Positions 51,690-60,188 of a DNA stretch of 64,000 bases are shown piece by piece. The stretch is from JALYNX01 sp040902845 (GTDB lineage: Bacteria; Actinomycetota; Acidimicrobiia; Spongiisociales; ZC4RG35): positions 124,001-188,000 of the forward strand of contig JBBDWM010000034.1 of NCBI GenBank assembly GCA_040902845.1, in the 5' to 3' direction. Position 1 is the first letter of the stretch; each line of letters begins with the position of its first letter. Both the position numbers and the translations under genes were made by a program. The notes beneath the pieces are model-generated. The model was not told where the DNA came from. It worked only from the letters and a program-made list of their open reading frames with translations, and ran no database searches.

Positions 51690-52865
51690 TCAAGTGGCGA
51701 GTAAGGCGGCGATCCGATCGACTCCGCGCTCGATTTCCTCCTCGCCAACCGCGTAGGAAAGCCGTAGAAACCCGGGTGTGCCGAACGACTCGCCGGGTAC
51801 CAGCGCCACTCCCGCCTTCTCGAGTATGGCGGTAGCCAGCTCATCGGTGCTTGCCCAGCGGTCGCCGAGATGCGCCGAAAAGTCAGGGAAAACGTAGAAC
51901 GCCCCTTCTGGCTCGATGCATACGACGCCGGGGAGTGAGCTGACCATCGAGTACATCAGCTTTCGTCTGGCGTCGAAGGCGAGGCGCATCTCTTCGACGG
52001 CCTCCTGAGGGCCGGTGAGGGCGGCCAGCGCCGCGTGTTGGGCCACATTCGCCACGTTGCCCGTTGCGTGTGACTGGTGGCTGTTGGCGGCGTCGATCAC
52101 GTCGACGGGACCGACCATCCAGCCGACCCTCCATCCGGTCATCGAGTAGCTCTTGGCCACGCCATTGATCAGGACCCAGTTCTCGAATCGAGGGGTCACC
52201 GCGGCAATCGAGGGCGCCACATCGGTGAAATAAGTGAGACGCTGGTAGATCTCATCGGCCATCACCCAGATGTCGTTGGCTGCCGCCCACTCTCCGATGA
52301 CGCGGGCTTCCTCGGCGGTGTAGACCGCACCTGTCGGGTTGGAGGGGGAGACAAAGACCAAGAGCTTGGTGCGATCGGTCCGAGCCCGCTCCAGGCTGTC
52401 GATGGTCACCTTGAACCCGTCTTCGAGGTCGGCCGGGACCGATACGGTGATTCCCCCGGCGAGTTCGATGCCTGCCGGGTAGGTAACCCAATGGGGCGAC
52501 GGCAGCAGGACCTCATCACCAGGGTCGAGAAGGGCGGCGAAAGCCTGGAAGACCGCCTGCTTGGCTCCGTTGGTGACCATCACCTCCGACCAGTCGACTT
52601 CGACCTTGGAGTAACGGGCGACGTCCTCGGCGATGGCTTTCCGGAGTTGGGGGAGACCTGCGGAGGCGGTGTACTTGTGATTCTGGGGGTCGAAACAAGC
52701 CCGTGCCGCTTCGGCGACCACATGCTCGGGCGTGGGGAAGTCGGGCTCGCCGGCCCCGAACGAGATCACGTCGATCCCGGCGGCGCGCAACTCCCTGGCC
52801 CGGGCGGCGATGCCCAGGGTGGCGGACGGGGGCAAGTGCCCGAGTCGGTCGGAAACCCTCTTCAT
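51690..52865 (-). CDS. class I aminotransferase (aspartate aminotransferase-like)
   Basis: 391 residues, PLP fold type I. ISFGAGEPDFPTPEHVVAEA, TNGAKQAVFQAFAAL, VFVSPSNPTGAVYTAEE, DEIYQRLTYF, the PLP lysine in INGVAKSYSMTGWRVGWMVG, and the C-terminal arginine in GFLRLSYAVGEEEI are all present. This Ib-subgroup pattern matches aspartate/prephenate-type aminotransferases. It may also serve N-succinyl-diaminopimelate synthesis, but this is not determinable. Confidence 0.9.
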   Translation of the reverse strand: MKRVSDRLGHLPPSATLGIAARARELRAAGIDVISFGAGEPDFPTPEHVVAEAARACFDPQNHKYTASAGLPQLRKAIAEDVARYSKVEVDWSEVMVTNGAKQAVFQAFAALLDPGDEVLLPSPHWVTYPAGIELAGGITVSVPADLEDGFKVTIDSLERARTDRTKLLVFVSPSNPTGAVYTAEEARVIGEWAAANDIWVMADEIYQRLTYFTDVAPSIAAVTPRFENWVLINGVAKSYSMTGWRVGWMVGPVDVIDAANSHQSHATGNVANVAQHAALAALTGPQEAVEEMRLAFDARRKLMYSMVSSLPGVVCIEPEGAFYVFPDFSAHLGDRWASTDELATAILEKAGVALVPGESFGTPGFLRLSYAVGEEEIERGVDRIAALLAT

Positions 52866-52914
52866 GTTGGCGACCGCAGCCTAAGCAACTCCTGGGCTTT
52901 CGCAGCCGTCGTTT

Positions 52915-53250
52915 TCAACTCGAGAATTGGTCCCTGACGTCGTCTTCCACGTTCTCTGCTGCTTCCGGAACGGCATCCGCCGCCTCGCCCGCGGCCTCCT
53001 TGGCCGAATCGACTGTCTCGGTGGCGGCGTCCTCACCGGCGTCAACCGCCTCCTCCCCCTTGTCCGTCATGTCTGCGATCTTGTCCTTGGCCGATCCGTA
53101 GAGGTCCTGCGACGTCTCTTTGACCTTCGCACCTGCGTCGCTGGCGAAGTCCTTGGTCTTTTCGACATAGGGCTGTGCTTTCTCGGCCAGATCGGAGCCT
53201 TGGTCCTTGGCCTTGCCGAACCATCCCTTGAGGGTGTCCATGAATCCCAT
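52915..53250 (-). CDS. LEA-like / YtxH-like amphipathic helical protein
   Basis: 111 residues from ATG 53250 behind AAAGGA. After MGFMDTLKGWFGKAKD it is almost wholly charged helix with 11-residue-like periodicity (EKTKDFASDAGAKVKETSQD, SAKDKIADMTDKGEEAVDAG), then an acidic tail rich in Ala and Glu. Such sequences occur in LEA-like stress proteins, YtxH-type envelope proteins and Rv0909-like small proteins. No catalytic motif. Role in desiccation or membrane stress is a guess. Confidence 0.65.
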   Translation of the reverse strand: MGFMDTLKGWFGKAKDQGSDLAEKAQPYVEKTKDFASDAGAKVKETSQDLYGSAKDKIADMTDKGEEAVDAGEDAATETVDSAKEAAGEAADAVPEAAENVEDDVRDQFSS

Positions 53251-53365
53251 TGCGGTCCTTTCAGTCCCGTGGGCCCATCGTAGGGCGGGTTCGTGGGGGT
53301 AATCGTCGCCCCGCCACGGGCAACGGAGATCCGGGAGCCGATCCGAGCAGTTCACCTTGGTTTGA

Positions 53366-55852
53366 GTGACCAGTATTTTGAGCGGCGTGACTTTGCCCAA
53401 GATCGATCGGCGTCGCGTCTGGCGGCGCTCGTTGGTGATCCTCGGCCTGATGACTGCAGGTGTCGCTGCTCCGGTCCTGGACCTGTATGGGAGGAATCCT
53501 GGGGTCTTCGTAGCCAATCGAAGCACACCCGAGCAGATCGTCATGTTCGGGCTTTTGGTGACGTTCACCCTGCCTCTCGTCGCCGTGATCATCCTCACGA
53601 TCACCGAGAAGATCAGCACCCGAGCCGCTGATATCGCCTACTACGTGCTGGTTGGGATCTCGGCGGCGGCGACCGGTCTGGTTATAAGCCGCCAGGTGGT
53701 GCCCGAGAACACGGTGGCTGCTGTCGCTCTGGCTGTGGGCGTCACCGCCGTCGTGCTGCTCCTTTGCCGCCGGATCGAACCAGGGCTGCTGTTCTTTTCG
53801 CTGCTCGGTCCTGCAGTGCTGGTGATGTTTCTTGCGATCTCGCCCACATCGCAACTGCTGGCCGAGCCTGCGGTCCCACCCATTGCCCCGGATCAGATCG
53901 GGATACCGGCATCGATCGTCATCATCCAACTCGACGAGCTCCCCATTGCATCGCTCATGGATGAGGACGGAGCCATCAACGCTGCCCTGTTCCCGAATTT
54001 CGCCCGCTTGGCCAACTCCGGAAACTGGTACCGAAATGCCTTCTCCAACTCGATCGCGACCACCCAGAGCGTCCCGGCCATTCTCAGCGGTCGTCTGGGT
54101 GAGTCCGATGCCACCCCATCACTGATCGATCACCCCAACAACCTGTTCACCCTCCTCGGCGAGGGGTACGAGATGCACGTCGTCGAGTGGCTCACCGACA
54201 TGTGCCCTGAGGAGTTTTGCAAGGACTATGCCGGCAGAGGACCGGCCCGATTCGGCTCTCTGCTCCAGGACGTGGGGGTGGTCTACGGCCATCTCTCCCT
54301 TCCCGAGTCTGTACGTGCCGGTCTTCCCAGCATCGACGGCAGCTGGAAAGGATTTCTCGGTCAGGCGGAGGCCAGGGAGGCGGCGCCGGTGGATGTCGGC
54401 GACCTACCCGTTCCCGAGGCGGGGGTGAGGAGCAAGTGGATCGATTGGATCGAGCGGATCATCGACGGGGTCGATGCCGCTGCCCCTCCGACCCTGCACT
54501 TTGCGCATCTCCAGGCGCCGCATATCCCGTGGAGGGTCAACCCTTCAGGAAGCCACTACCAACGACCGGAGCAGTACGACGAGGTCGACGGCATCGAGGG
54601 CGGCAAGTGGGTGACCCGGGCCGACCTCCCCCGACTGGGATACCAGAGATACCTCTACCAGCTCGGTTTCTTGGATCAGCGTCTCGGAGCGTTGTTCGAC
54701 CGGTTGGAGGAGACCGGCAATTGGGACGACTCGCTGATCGTGGTGGTGGCCGACCACGGGGCTTCGTTCGTCCCGGGAGAGCATCGTCGTTGGCCGATGG
54801 GGGGCAATCTCAGCGATCTCTACCGGATTCCCCTGATCATCAAGCTTCCGGGACAGGTCGACGGCCAAACCTTCGACGAGCCGGCGTTCGCCATCGACAT
54901 CCTCCCCACGATCGTCGATGCACTCGATATCACGACCGATTGGGAATTCGACGGTCACTCGTTGCTGGACATCGAAGGGACCGACTATCCACATGAGCCG
55001 ATCTTCTATTGCTGTAGTCGGGAGCCCGCCAGCACCGATCTCAGTGAGCTCTTCGACCAGGTGCGGCGCAATCACGAGTGGGTGCCCAACCAGAGAAGTT
55101 GGATGGGTGTCGCCGGGTCAGGCCCGTATGCGGACTTCGTAGGGCGACCCGTGGCCGAGTTGGATCCGCAACCGAGCGACGACCTGCACTGGTCGCTGAC
55201 ACAATCCGAGGAGCTGGCAGAAGTGAGCCGGGCCTCGGGTTTCGTTCAGACTTTCATCTCGGGTCGGTTGGAGCTACCCGCCGGGATCGAAGGTGATGAC
55301 CTTCTCCTCGCGGTCAACGGCACGGTGGCCGGGACCGGGTTCGTGATCAGGGACAGCGATACCAGCGGCGAGCTCCGCGGGTTGCTGGCCGAAGAGCTTT
55401 TGATAGACGGCGCTAACGAGGTGGCGATCCTGGTGCCGGACCCAGACGGCAACGGATGGCTGGTGGGGGCCGCCGCTGACATCACTGTGGACTACTTCGC
55501 CGAAGACGGGCATCAGCTCGATATTCGCTCCGAAGGGGATCGCCGCTTGGAGATAAGCGCGGCGCGGGAGACGGAGACGGGTTGGCTGGTGAAAGGATGG
55601 GCGGCTGACGTCAAGGAGAAGCGCACCGCCGATTGGATCTATGTGTTCGCTGGTGACCAATTGCTGGTTTCCAGCCCACCCAACCTCGACAACGAGAACG
55701 TGGTGCGCTGGTTCAAGAGCGACGACCTCCTCCGTTCCGGGTTCACCTTCGACATCCCGGCCGCGGAGGTGCCTGATGACCTCGACCGCCTGACCGTGAT
55801 CGCCGAATTCGGCGACTACGCCATCGAGAGCCCGGCAACTCTCCCCCGTTGA
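53366..55852 (+). CDS. membrane-bound alkaline-phosphatase-superfamily enzyme (sulfatase/phosphoglycerol transferase-like)
   Basis: 828 residues. Five to six N-terminal helices (about 25-180) precede an extracellular alkaline-phosphatase-like domain: IVIIQLDELPIASLMDEDGA for the first metal Asp, SNSIATTQSVPAILSGRLGE with the nucleophile Thr region, HFAHLQAPHIPW, LIVVVADHGASFVPGEHRRW with the metal Asp-His, and IDILPTIVDALDI. The C-terminal third (about 620-828) is a beta-rich appendage. Likely acts on envelope glycans or lipids. Convergent with the methyltransferase-fusion gene, with which it may form a module. Confidence 0.83.
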   Translation: MTSILSGVTLPKIDRRRVWRRSLVILGLMTAGVAAPVLDLYGRNPGVFVANRSTPEQIVMFGLLVTFTLPLVAVIILTITEKISTRAADIAYYVLVGISAAATGLVISRQVVPENTVAAVALAVGVTAVVLLLCRRIEPGLLFFSLLGPAVLVMFLAISPTSQLLAEPAVPPIAPDQIGIPASIVIIQLDELPIASLMDEDGAINAALFPNFARLANSGNWYRNAFSNSIATTQSVPAILSGRLGESDATPSLIDHPNNLFTLLGEGYEMHVVEWLTDMCPEEFCKDYAGRGPARFGSLLQDVGVVYGHLSLPESVRAGLPSIDGSWKGFLGQAEAREAAPVDVGDLPVPEAGVRSKWIDWIERIIDGVDAAAPPTLHFAHLQAPHIPWRVNPSGSHYQRPEQYDEVDGIEGGKWVTRADLPRLGYQRYLYQLGFLDQRLGALFDRLEETGNWDDSLIVVVADHGASFVPGEHRRWPMGGNLSDLYRIPLIIKLPGQVDGQTFDEPAFAIDILPTIVDALDITTDWEFDGHSLLDIEGTDYPHEPIFYCCSREPASTDLSELFDQVRRNHEWVPNQRSWMGVAGSGPYADFVGRPVAELDPQPSDDLHWSLTQSEELAEVSRASGFVQTFISGRLELPAGIEGDDLLLAVNGTVAGTGFVIRDSDTSGELRGLLAEELLIDGANEVAILVPDPDGNGWLVGAAADITVDYFAEDGHQLDIRSEGDRRLEISAARETETGWLVKGWAADVKEKRTADWIYVFAGDQLLVSSPPNLDNENVVRWFKSDDLLRSGFTFDIPAAEVPDDLDRLTVIAEFGDYAIESPATLPR

Positions 55853-55912
55853 CAGATTCGTTGGCGGGGAACCCTTCCGTAATTGAGATCCACAGGGGTC
55901 ACATACGGCCCT

Positions 55913-55979
55913 CACGGTCCCAATTACGGAGACCCAAACACGGACCCCACGGTCCCAACTGCGGGCGCCCCAATTACGG
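55913..55979. repeat. short imperfect direct repeats between convergent genes
   Basis: CACGGTCCCAATTACGG at 55913-55929 recurs as CACGGTCCCAACTGCGG at 55948-55964 (35-base period), and CCCAATTACGG appears again at 55969-55979. It lies in the 131-base gap between convergent stops and has no gene-like content. Not CRISPR-like: too few and too short. It may be a slippage product or the trace of a terminator region. Confidence 0.45.
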
Positions 55980-55983
55980 GGCG

Positions 55984-57342
55984 CTATCGGGGATTGAGAT
56001 CGAAGAGGACTCTCGTGCCCAAGCCAAGCGTCTGCTCATGGACGATCTCGAACATCTCTTCCAGAATGGCCCGGAATTCGGCCTCCTCGCGGCCGCCATG
56101 CAACTCCTGAGGCAGCTTGTTCCCGACGAGCTTGGCCACCATCTCATCGGCCGGTGAGACATATTCGACAACCACCGGTGTGCCAAAGGAGTGCAACCAG
56201 CGGAGGACTTCCTTGGGCGGGATGCTGGCCGAGTAGATGAGGTGGTGGATGAGCCCGTAGGCGATCACCAGATCGGGCCGGGCCCGCTCGATGATCCCCG
56301 ATCGCTCCATCCCGGCCCATCCCTGGGCCGGCGATGGGTTGCCCAGGTCGGTGAGGACCACCGACAGGCTCTGCCCGGCACTCCTTCGATAAAGGTCGTC
56401 GAGGACTGCTTCGTCGCTGTCGACGGCGATGGCTTCGGCTCCGGCGGAGGCGGCGATGGTCGAGAAATGCCCATCATTGGCGCCGAGGTCGAGGACCCGG
56501 TGCGGGCCGACTCGCCCCAGAGCCGATAGCAGGAACTCACTCTTGGCATCTCGATCCCGTGACACATGACTGCACGAGCCGTAATCCGACCAGCCATCGA
56601 CGCCGTGCTCCCAATCGAGGGATGTCACCAAAGAGCGGAGCTTCTTCACGTTGGCCAGGATCAGCTCGGGGGTGAAGCCGGCGGTTCGAAGGTCCTCCCT
56701 GACCGCGCGATCCGACATCCGGGTCTCCATCCGCGCCTGGAGTCGCACATGAAGCAGCGCACCTGAATTGAATCGCTTCTTGCCGCCGAGGAGCTTGGCC
56801 ATCTGGCCCGGAGTGGGGCCTTCCAGATCGCCACGAAGCCAGGGTTGGAAGGGGACCCCAACCCATGCCCGCAGCATGAGGGGGAAGAGAAACTGGCGTG
56901 TGAACTGGCGGTAGCCGATCCAGGCCTCTCCCTGGCGATAGGCCTCAAAGGAGCCGATATCGATGAAAACCGGTCGGCCTGCAACGAATTGGATGTTGTA
57001 CGGGGTGCTGTCCTTGATGGTCAGCCCTTCGTGGAGGGCGCCCTCCAGAAGGTCGAGTTGGAGAAGGGCAGCATCCTTGAGCATGGAGTAGGTCCACTCG
57101 TACGGGTAGCTGATGAGTGGCAAACGAGGGTGTTCGAGAGCTCCGGCGCTGCCCGGCGGAGGGTCGATCTCGACCGCGGCAATCAGCCGGCCTTCGGCGA
57201 CGGCAGATGCGAAGAACTTGGTCCCGGCGAGAGCGCGCCACCCCTGGAGGCCACGTTGGTCGAGGAGGCGCAGGACCTTCTCCCCATTGAGAACGACTCG
57301 TGAGGCCGGGTCGCGAAACGACCCGGGGTCGGGCGATATCAC
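55984..57342 (-). CDS. kinase-like domain fused to SAM methyltransferase
   Basis: 452 residues from GTG 57342 (VISPDPGSFRDPASRVVL); a longer start overlaps the small upstream gene. The N-terminal half (about 40-160) resembles a small-molecule or sugar kinase: EWTYSMLKDAALLQLDLLEG, then IKDSTPYNIQF and RPVFIDIGSFEAY in place of the catalytic and metal loops. The C-terminal half has motif I RVLDLGANDGHFSTIAASAG, AVDSDEAVLDDLY and IAYGLIHHLIYS, a class I methyltransferase. Probably modifies a surface glycan or lipid precursor. Next to a matching membrane peptide. Confidence 0.8.
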   Translation of the reverse strand: MISPDPGSFRDPASRVVLNGEKVLRLLDQRGLQGWRALAGTKFFASAVAEGRLIAAVEIDPPPGSAGALEHPRLPLISYPYEWTYSMLKDAALLQLDLLEGALHEGLTIKDSTPYNIQFVAGRPVFIDIGSFEAYRQGEAWIGYRQFTRQFLFPLMLRAWVGVPFQPWLRGDLEGPTPGQMAKLLGGKKRFNSGALLHVRLQARMETRMSDRAVREDLRTAGFTPELILANVKKLRSLVTSLDWEHGVDGWSDYGSCSHVSRDRDAKSEFLLSALGRVGPHRVLDLGANDGHFSTIAASAGAEAIAVDSDEAVLDDLYRRSAGQSLSVVLTDLGNPSPAQGWAGMERSGIIERARPDLVIAYGLIHHLIYSASIPPKEVLRWLHSFGTPVVVEYVSPADEMVAKLVGNKLPQELHGGREEAEFRAILEEMFEIVHEQTLGLGTRVLFDLNPR

Positions 57343-57349
57343 TGCGCGA

Positions 57350-57538
57350 TCAGGATTCGGCGGACAGGGCGGGGTCTTCGGCGGTGTCCACTTCGGCCGC
57401 GACAGCGTCGGACTTGACACCCCGACGCCCGTACTTCATGCGCATGGCCTTGTAGGCGACACCGATCCCGGCCAGACCGCCGATCAGTGCCTGAAGGAGC
57501 AGACTTCCCGAGCCCGCATCCAAATATCCAAAGATCAT
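57350..57538 (-). CDS. 62-residue 'YLDAGSGSL' membrane protein
   Basis: From ATG 57538 behind a strong GGGAGGAG: MIFGYLDAGSGSLLLQALIG, GLAGIGVAYKAMRMKYGRRG, then an acidic tail. One membrane helix, basic stop-transfer region. Relatives with a Y-[IL]-D-P-G-[ST]-G-S start commonly sit beside envelope biosynthetic enzymes in actinobacteria and other bacteria (my recollection, not checked). Here it is 7 bases upstream of the kinase-like methyltransferase gene, so the two are surely co-transcribed. It may anchor or scaffold the enzyme. Confidence 0.72.
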   Translation of the reverse strand: MIFGYLDAGSGSLLLQALIGGLAGIGVAYKAMRMKYGRRGVKSDAVAAEVDTAEDPALSAES

Positions 57539-57633
57539 TTTTCTTGCTCCTCCCGAGAGCAGCGGCAACAAAATGCCGTCTCCATTGTCGTCCAACTCAA
57601 CAGTGAAGCAAACCTCACGCTCTAGTGGGCCGC

Positions 57634-58446
57634 TCAGGGCCGATACCGCTGACGGGCGGTCACCCCTCCATCGGGTGTCAACAGCAGCGCCATGTCGCCG
57701 GTGTTGTTCCACACCGGAGTTCCACCCGGTTCCCAGCCCGGGTCGTCGCTGGTCACCTGGATGGCGGCGCCAGGCCCGATGACCGAGCCGCCAGGGAACC
57801 GGAACCGATGTGCCGAGGACTCATCGCGGAGGACCCATCCCGAGATGTCGACCGCTTCGTCGCCGTTGTTGATGATCGTGACCTGCTCGAGGTCGAGCAC
57901 TTGGTCGTCGGCTCCCGGCGGGTTGTGGCCGGCGGTGTCGATCGAGAGATCGATGTCTGTGGTTGCGTGACCGCTGCAAGCGGTTTGATCCCATAACCCG
58001 ATCCGGGCCCGGTAGGCGGCCTCTTCGGCGGCCAGGAGTCTTGGCCCCCAGGTGTCGGTGTCTCCGGGGGTGGTGGCGATGGCGAGCCCGTTCGCGACCA
58101 AAGCGAGATTGACGAGAGTGTCTCCCGCCCAGACGTAGCCGAGGGTTCGCCCAAACTGGTCCTCGCCGTGGTCTTCGACTCCGACAGCCCTGTTGTCGAG
58201 ATAGGAGGCCAACCCCGCAGCTGCTTTGTCGTGGAAGCATTCGTCGCGCTCGGGAGCATTGACCCCGAGCAATCGGATCGTGATCTCTCGCCCGACGGTT
58301 CCGAGGACGAAGGTGTCCCCGTCTTCGACTTCCAGGACATCTCCTGTCACCAGCCCTACCGGTCGTTCTACTCCGCTCCCGTCCGTAGAGGTCGGAAAAG
58401 TGGGCTGCGCGGCACAGGAAACGAGAAGGACAGTGCCGAGAATCAC
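57634..58446 (-). CDS. lipoprotein thermonuclease (SNase) with lamin-tail domain
   Basis: 270 residues. Signal peptide with lipobox LLVSCAAQ (Cys near 11). The SNase domain (about 35-155) has VEDGDTFVLGTVGREITIRL, LLGVNAPERDECFHDKAA, FGRTLGYVWAGDTLVNLALV and ARIGLWDQTACSG, holding the expected Arg, Glu and Asp residues. The LTD Ig-like domain (about 160-262) follows (TIINNGDEAVDISGWVLRDE, VWNNTGDMALLLTPDG). This is an extracellular, lipid-anchored nuclease, likely for DNA scavenging or matrix turnover. Confidence 0.87.
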   Translation of the reverse strand: MILGTVLLVSCAAQPTFPTSTDGSGVERPVGLVTGDVLEVEDGDTFVLGTVGREITIRLLGVNAPERDECFHDKAAAGLASYLDNRAVGVEDHGEDQFGRTLGYVWAGDTLVNLALVANGLAIATTPGDTDTWGPRLLAAEEAAYRARIGLWDQTACSGHATTDIDLSIDTAGHNPPGADDQVLDLEQVTIINNGDEAVDISGWVLRDESSAHRFRFPGGSVIGPGAAIQVTSDDPGWEPGGTPVWNNTGDMALLLTPDGGVTARQRYRP

Positions 58447-58463
58447 GCGCCCAGCGGTGGGGA

Positions 58464-58796
58464 TCAGGAGGCGTCGCGGAACTTCTTCAACTCCTGGCGC
58501 TCGCCAAGTCTCTTCCGTCTCCGCCGGCGATAGAACATCCCGAACAACTCAACGAGTAGGACCACGACCGCGACTGTGATCAGGATCACCAATGCGAGCG
58601 GGTACTCACCGTCCAGCCACAGGAACTCGACCGGCACCGGATCGGTGTTCTGGATGGCGAAGACGACCAGCAGAGCCAATCCCAGGAGAATGATCACCGC
58701 CCCCCAGGCAACCCCCGACCCTGCGTGGGTGACCTGAGTAGTCCCGCCCAGGGTTTCCTCGGGTGGCTCGGCAGGATTCAGGGAGTCATCGGACAT
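58464..58796 (-). CDS. LapA-domain (DUF1049) membrane protein
   Basis: 110 residues. An acidic N-terminus is followed by two helices, GVAWGAVIILLGLALLVVFA and LALVILITVAVVVLLVELFG, with QNTDPVPVEFLWLDGEYP between them, the LapA signature. The tail is YRRRRRKRLGERQELKKF, a basic cytoplasmic end with coiled-coil potential. LapA-type proteins assist LPS or envelope assembly in some bacteria; the actinobacterial role is unknown. Confidence 0.82.
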   Translation of the reverse strand: MSDDSLNPAEPPEETLGGTTQVTHAGSGVAWGAVIILLGLALLVVFAIQNTDPVPVEFLWLDGEYPLALVILITVAVVVLLVELFGMFYRRRRRKRLGERQELKKFRDAS

Positions 58797-58806
58797 GTGC
58801 CCCAGG

Positions 58807-60155
58807 CTACGTGGTCGTGACCGTCACCCGAAGGGATTCACGATTGCTCCGACCCTGCTCGATGTCCACGGTCCTGAACAGGAGACCGCCCACGATGAAG
58901 AAGAGTGCGATGGAGAGGATCGCCCAACGCGCAGAGCCAGTGGTCTGGCGGACCAGAGCAAAGATCCACGGTCCCCAGATGGCGCTGAACTTGGAGAAGA
59001 CGGAGAAGAACCCGTAGAACTCGGCCGACTGCTCCTCGGGGATCATCGACCCATAGAGGCTGCGGGACAGGGCTTGGGTCCCGCCCAACACGAATCCGAT
59101 CAGGATGGCCAAGGCGAGAAACGGTCCGGCGGCGCCCACCGGCAGGAAGTAGGCGGCCACCGACACCGAGGCCCAGACCATGATGCTGGTCAGGAGGGCT
59201 CGTTTGGTGCCGACCCGCACCGCATAGCGACCGAACCCCATGGCCCCGAAGAAGGCGACGAACTGGACCAACAGCACGGCGACGATGACGATCGTGATCC
59301 CGAGCTCGAGGGTTTCCGTGGCGTAGATGGAGGCCATCGCAATGGTGGTCTGGACCCCATCGTTGAAGAGGATGAAGGCGACGACGAAGACCAGCAGGGG
59401 CCGGTTGTGAATGACCCGTCCGGTCGTCTTGATGGTCTGGGAGAACCCGATCCGAACATATCTGGCCCATCCCGGACGCGGTTGGCCGGGGAGGACCGAG
59501 GAATGCCCGGTCTCGGGGAAGCCACGCAGGGCCTTGACCGAGAAGGCCAGCCACCAAACTCCAACCGAGCCGAGAGCGATCCGGGTGGCCAGGATCGGGT
59601 CGAGGGGTATGAACCCGGCGTCGGAGCCCTGGATCAAGATGAGGGAGAGCAGTAGATGCACGCCGCCTCCGATGTATCCCCAGGCGAACCCGCGTGAGCT
59701 GACCATGTCGATGGTGTCGTCGGTGGTGAGATCGGGGAGGAATGCGTCATAGAAGACGTTGGCGCCGACGAACCCGAGATGGGCGAACAGGAACAGTCCC
59801 AGGGTGAGGGCGACATCGCCGGACATCGAAAAGAACAGCAGCGAGGTGAACAGGGCGCCCCAGGTGGCGAAGACCGTGAGGAATCGCTTCTTCGACGCCG
59901 AGTAGTCGGCGATGGGCCGAGGATCGGTGTGGCGAGGAACATGATCAGCGGCCCGAACCCGACGGTGACGGCCCACAGGTCCTGACCGGTCCACAACCTC
60001 CCCAGGAACTCCACATCTGAGTCCCCAACCACCTCGGAGGCGAAGTAGGCAGGGAGGACGGCAGCCAGAATCGTTGTGGCATAGGCCGAATTGGCCCAGT
60101 CGTAGGTGACCCAGCCCCGGATGGCTCCGGGGTCGTTCTTGAAGCCACTGCTCAC
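58807..60155 (-). pseudogene. UMF1-family MFS transporter with one frameshift
   Basis: From ATG 60155 the first frame gives GAIRGWVTYDWANSAYATTI and runs to MFLATPILG. At about 59915 it leaves the family, which resumes in another frame as IADYSASKKRFLTVFATWGA and continues intact to the end (IEQGRSNRESLRVTVTTT). Reading GGCGCCATCGCC instead of the present GGCCCATCGCC restores one frame, so a single base is missing. Repaired length is about 450 residues with 12 helices. The remainder is well conserved, so it is either a recent mutation or an assembly error. Confidence 0.78.
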
Positions 60156-60188
60156 GGTCGCCGCAACCTAGACATAATCTGTCGCCCC

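Noticed and set aside
52915..53250. Toxin-antitoxin gene
   Set aside because: Resembles Rv0909-like small proteins only by charged helix composition; no toxin gene is adjacent.
53261..53929. Minus-strand frame opposite the start of the AP-superfamily gene
   Set aside because: His/Gln/Arg-rich translation with no domain, antisense to a clear membrane segment.
55913..55979. CRISPR array
   Set aside because: Only two full and one partial imperfect repeats with short gaps and no cas genes.
55849..56157. Plus-strand frame with repeated GP-N-x-G-like residues after the AP-superfamily gene
   Set aside because: Its repeat comes from the short DNA direct repeats and it then runs antisense to the methyltransferase gene.
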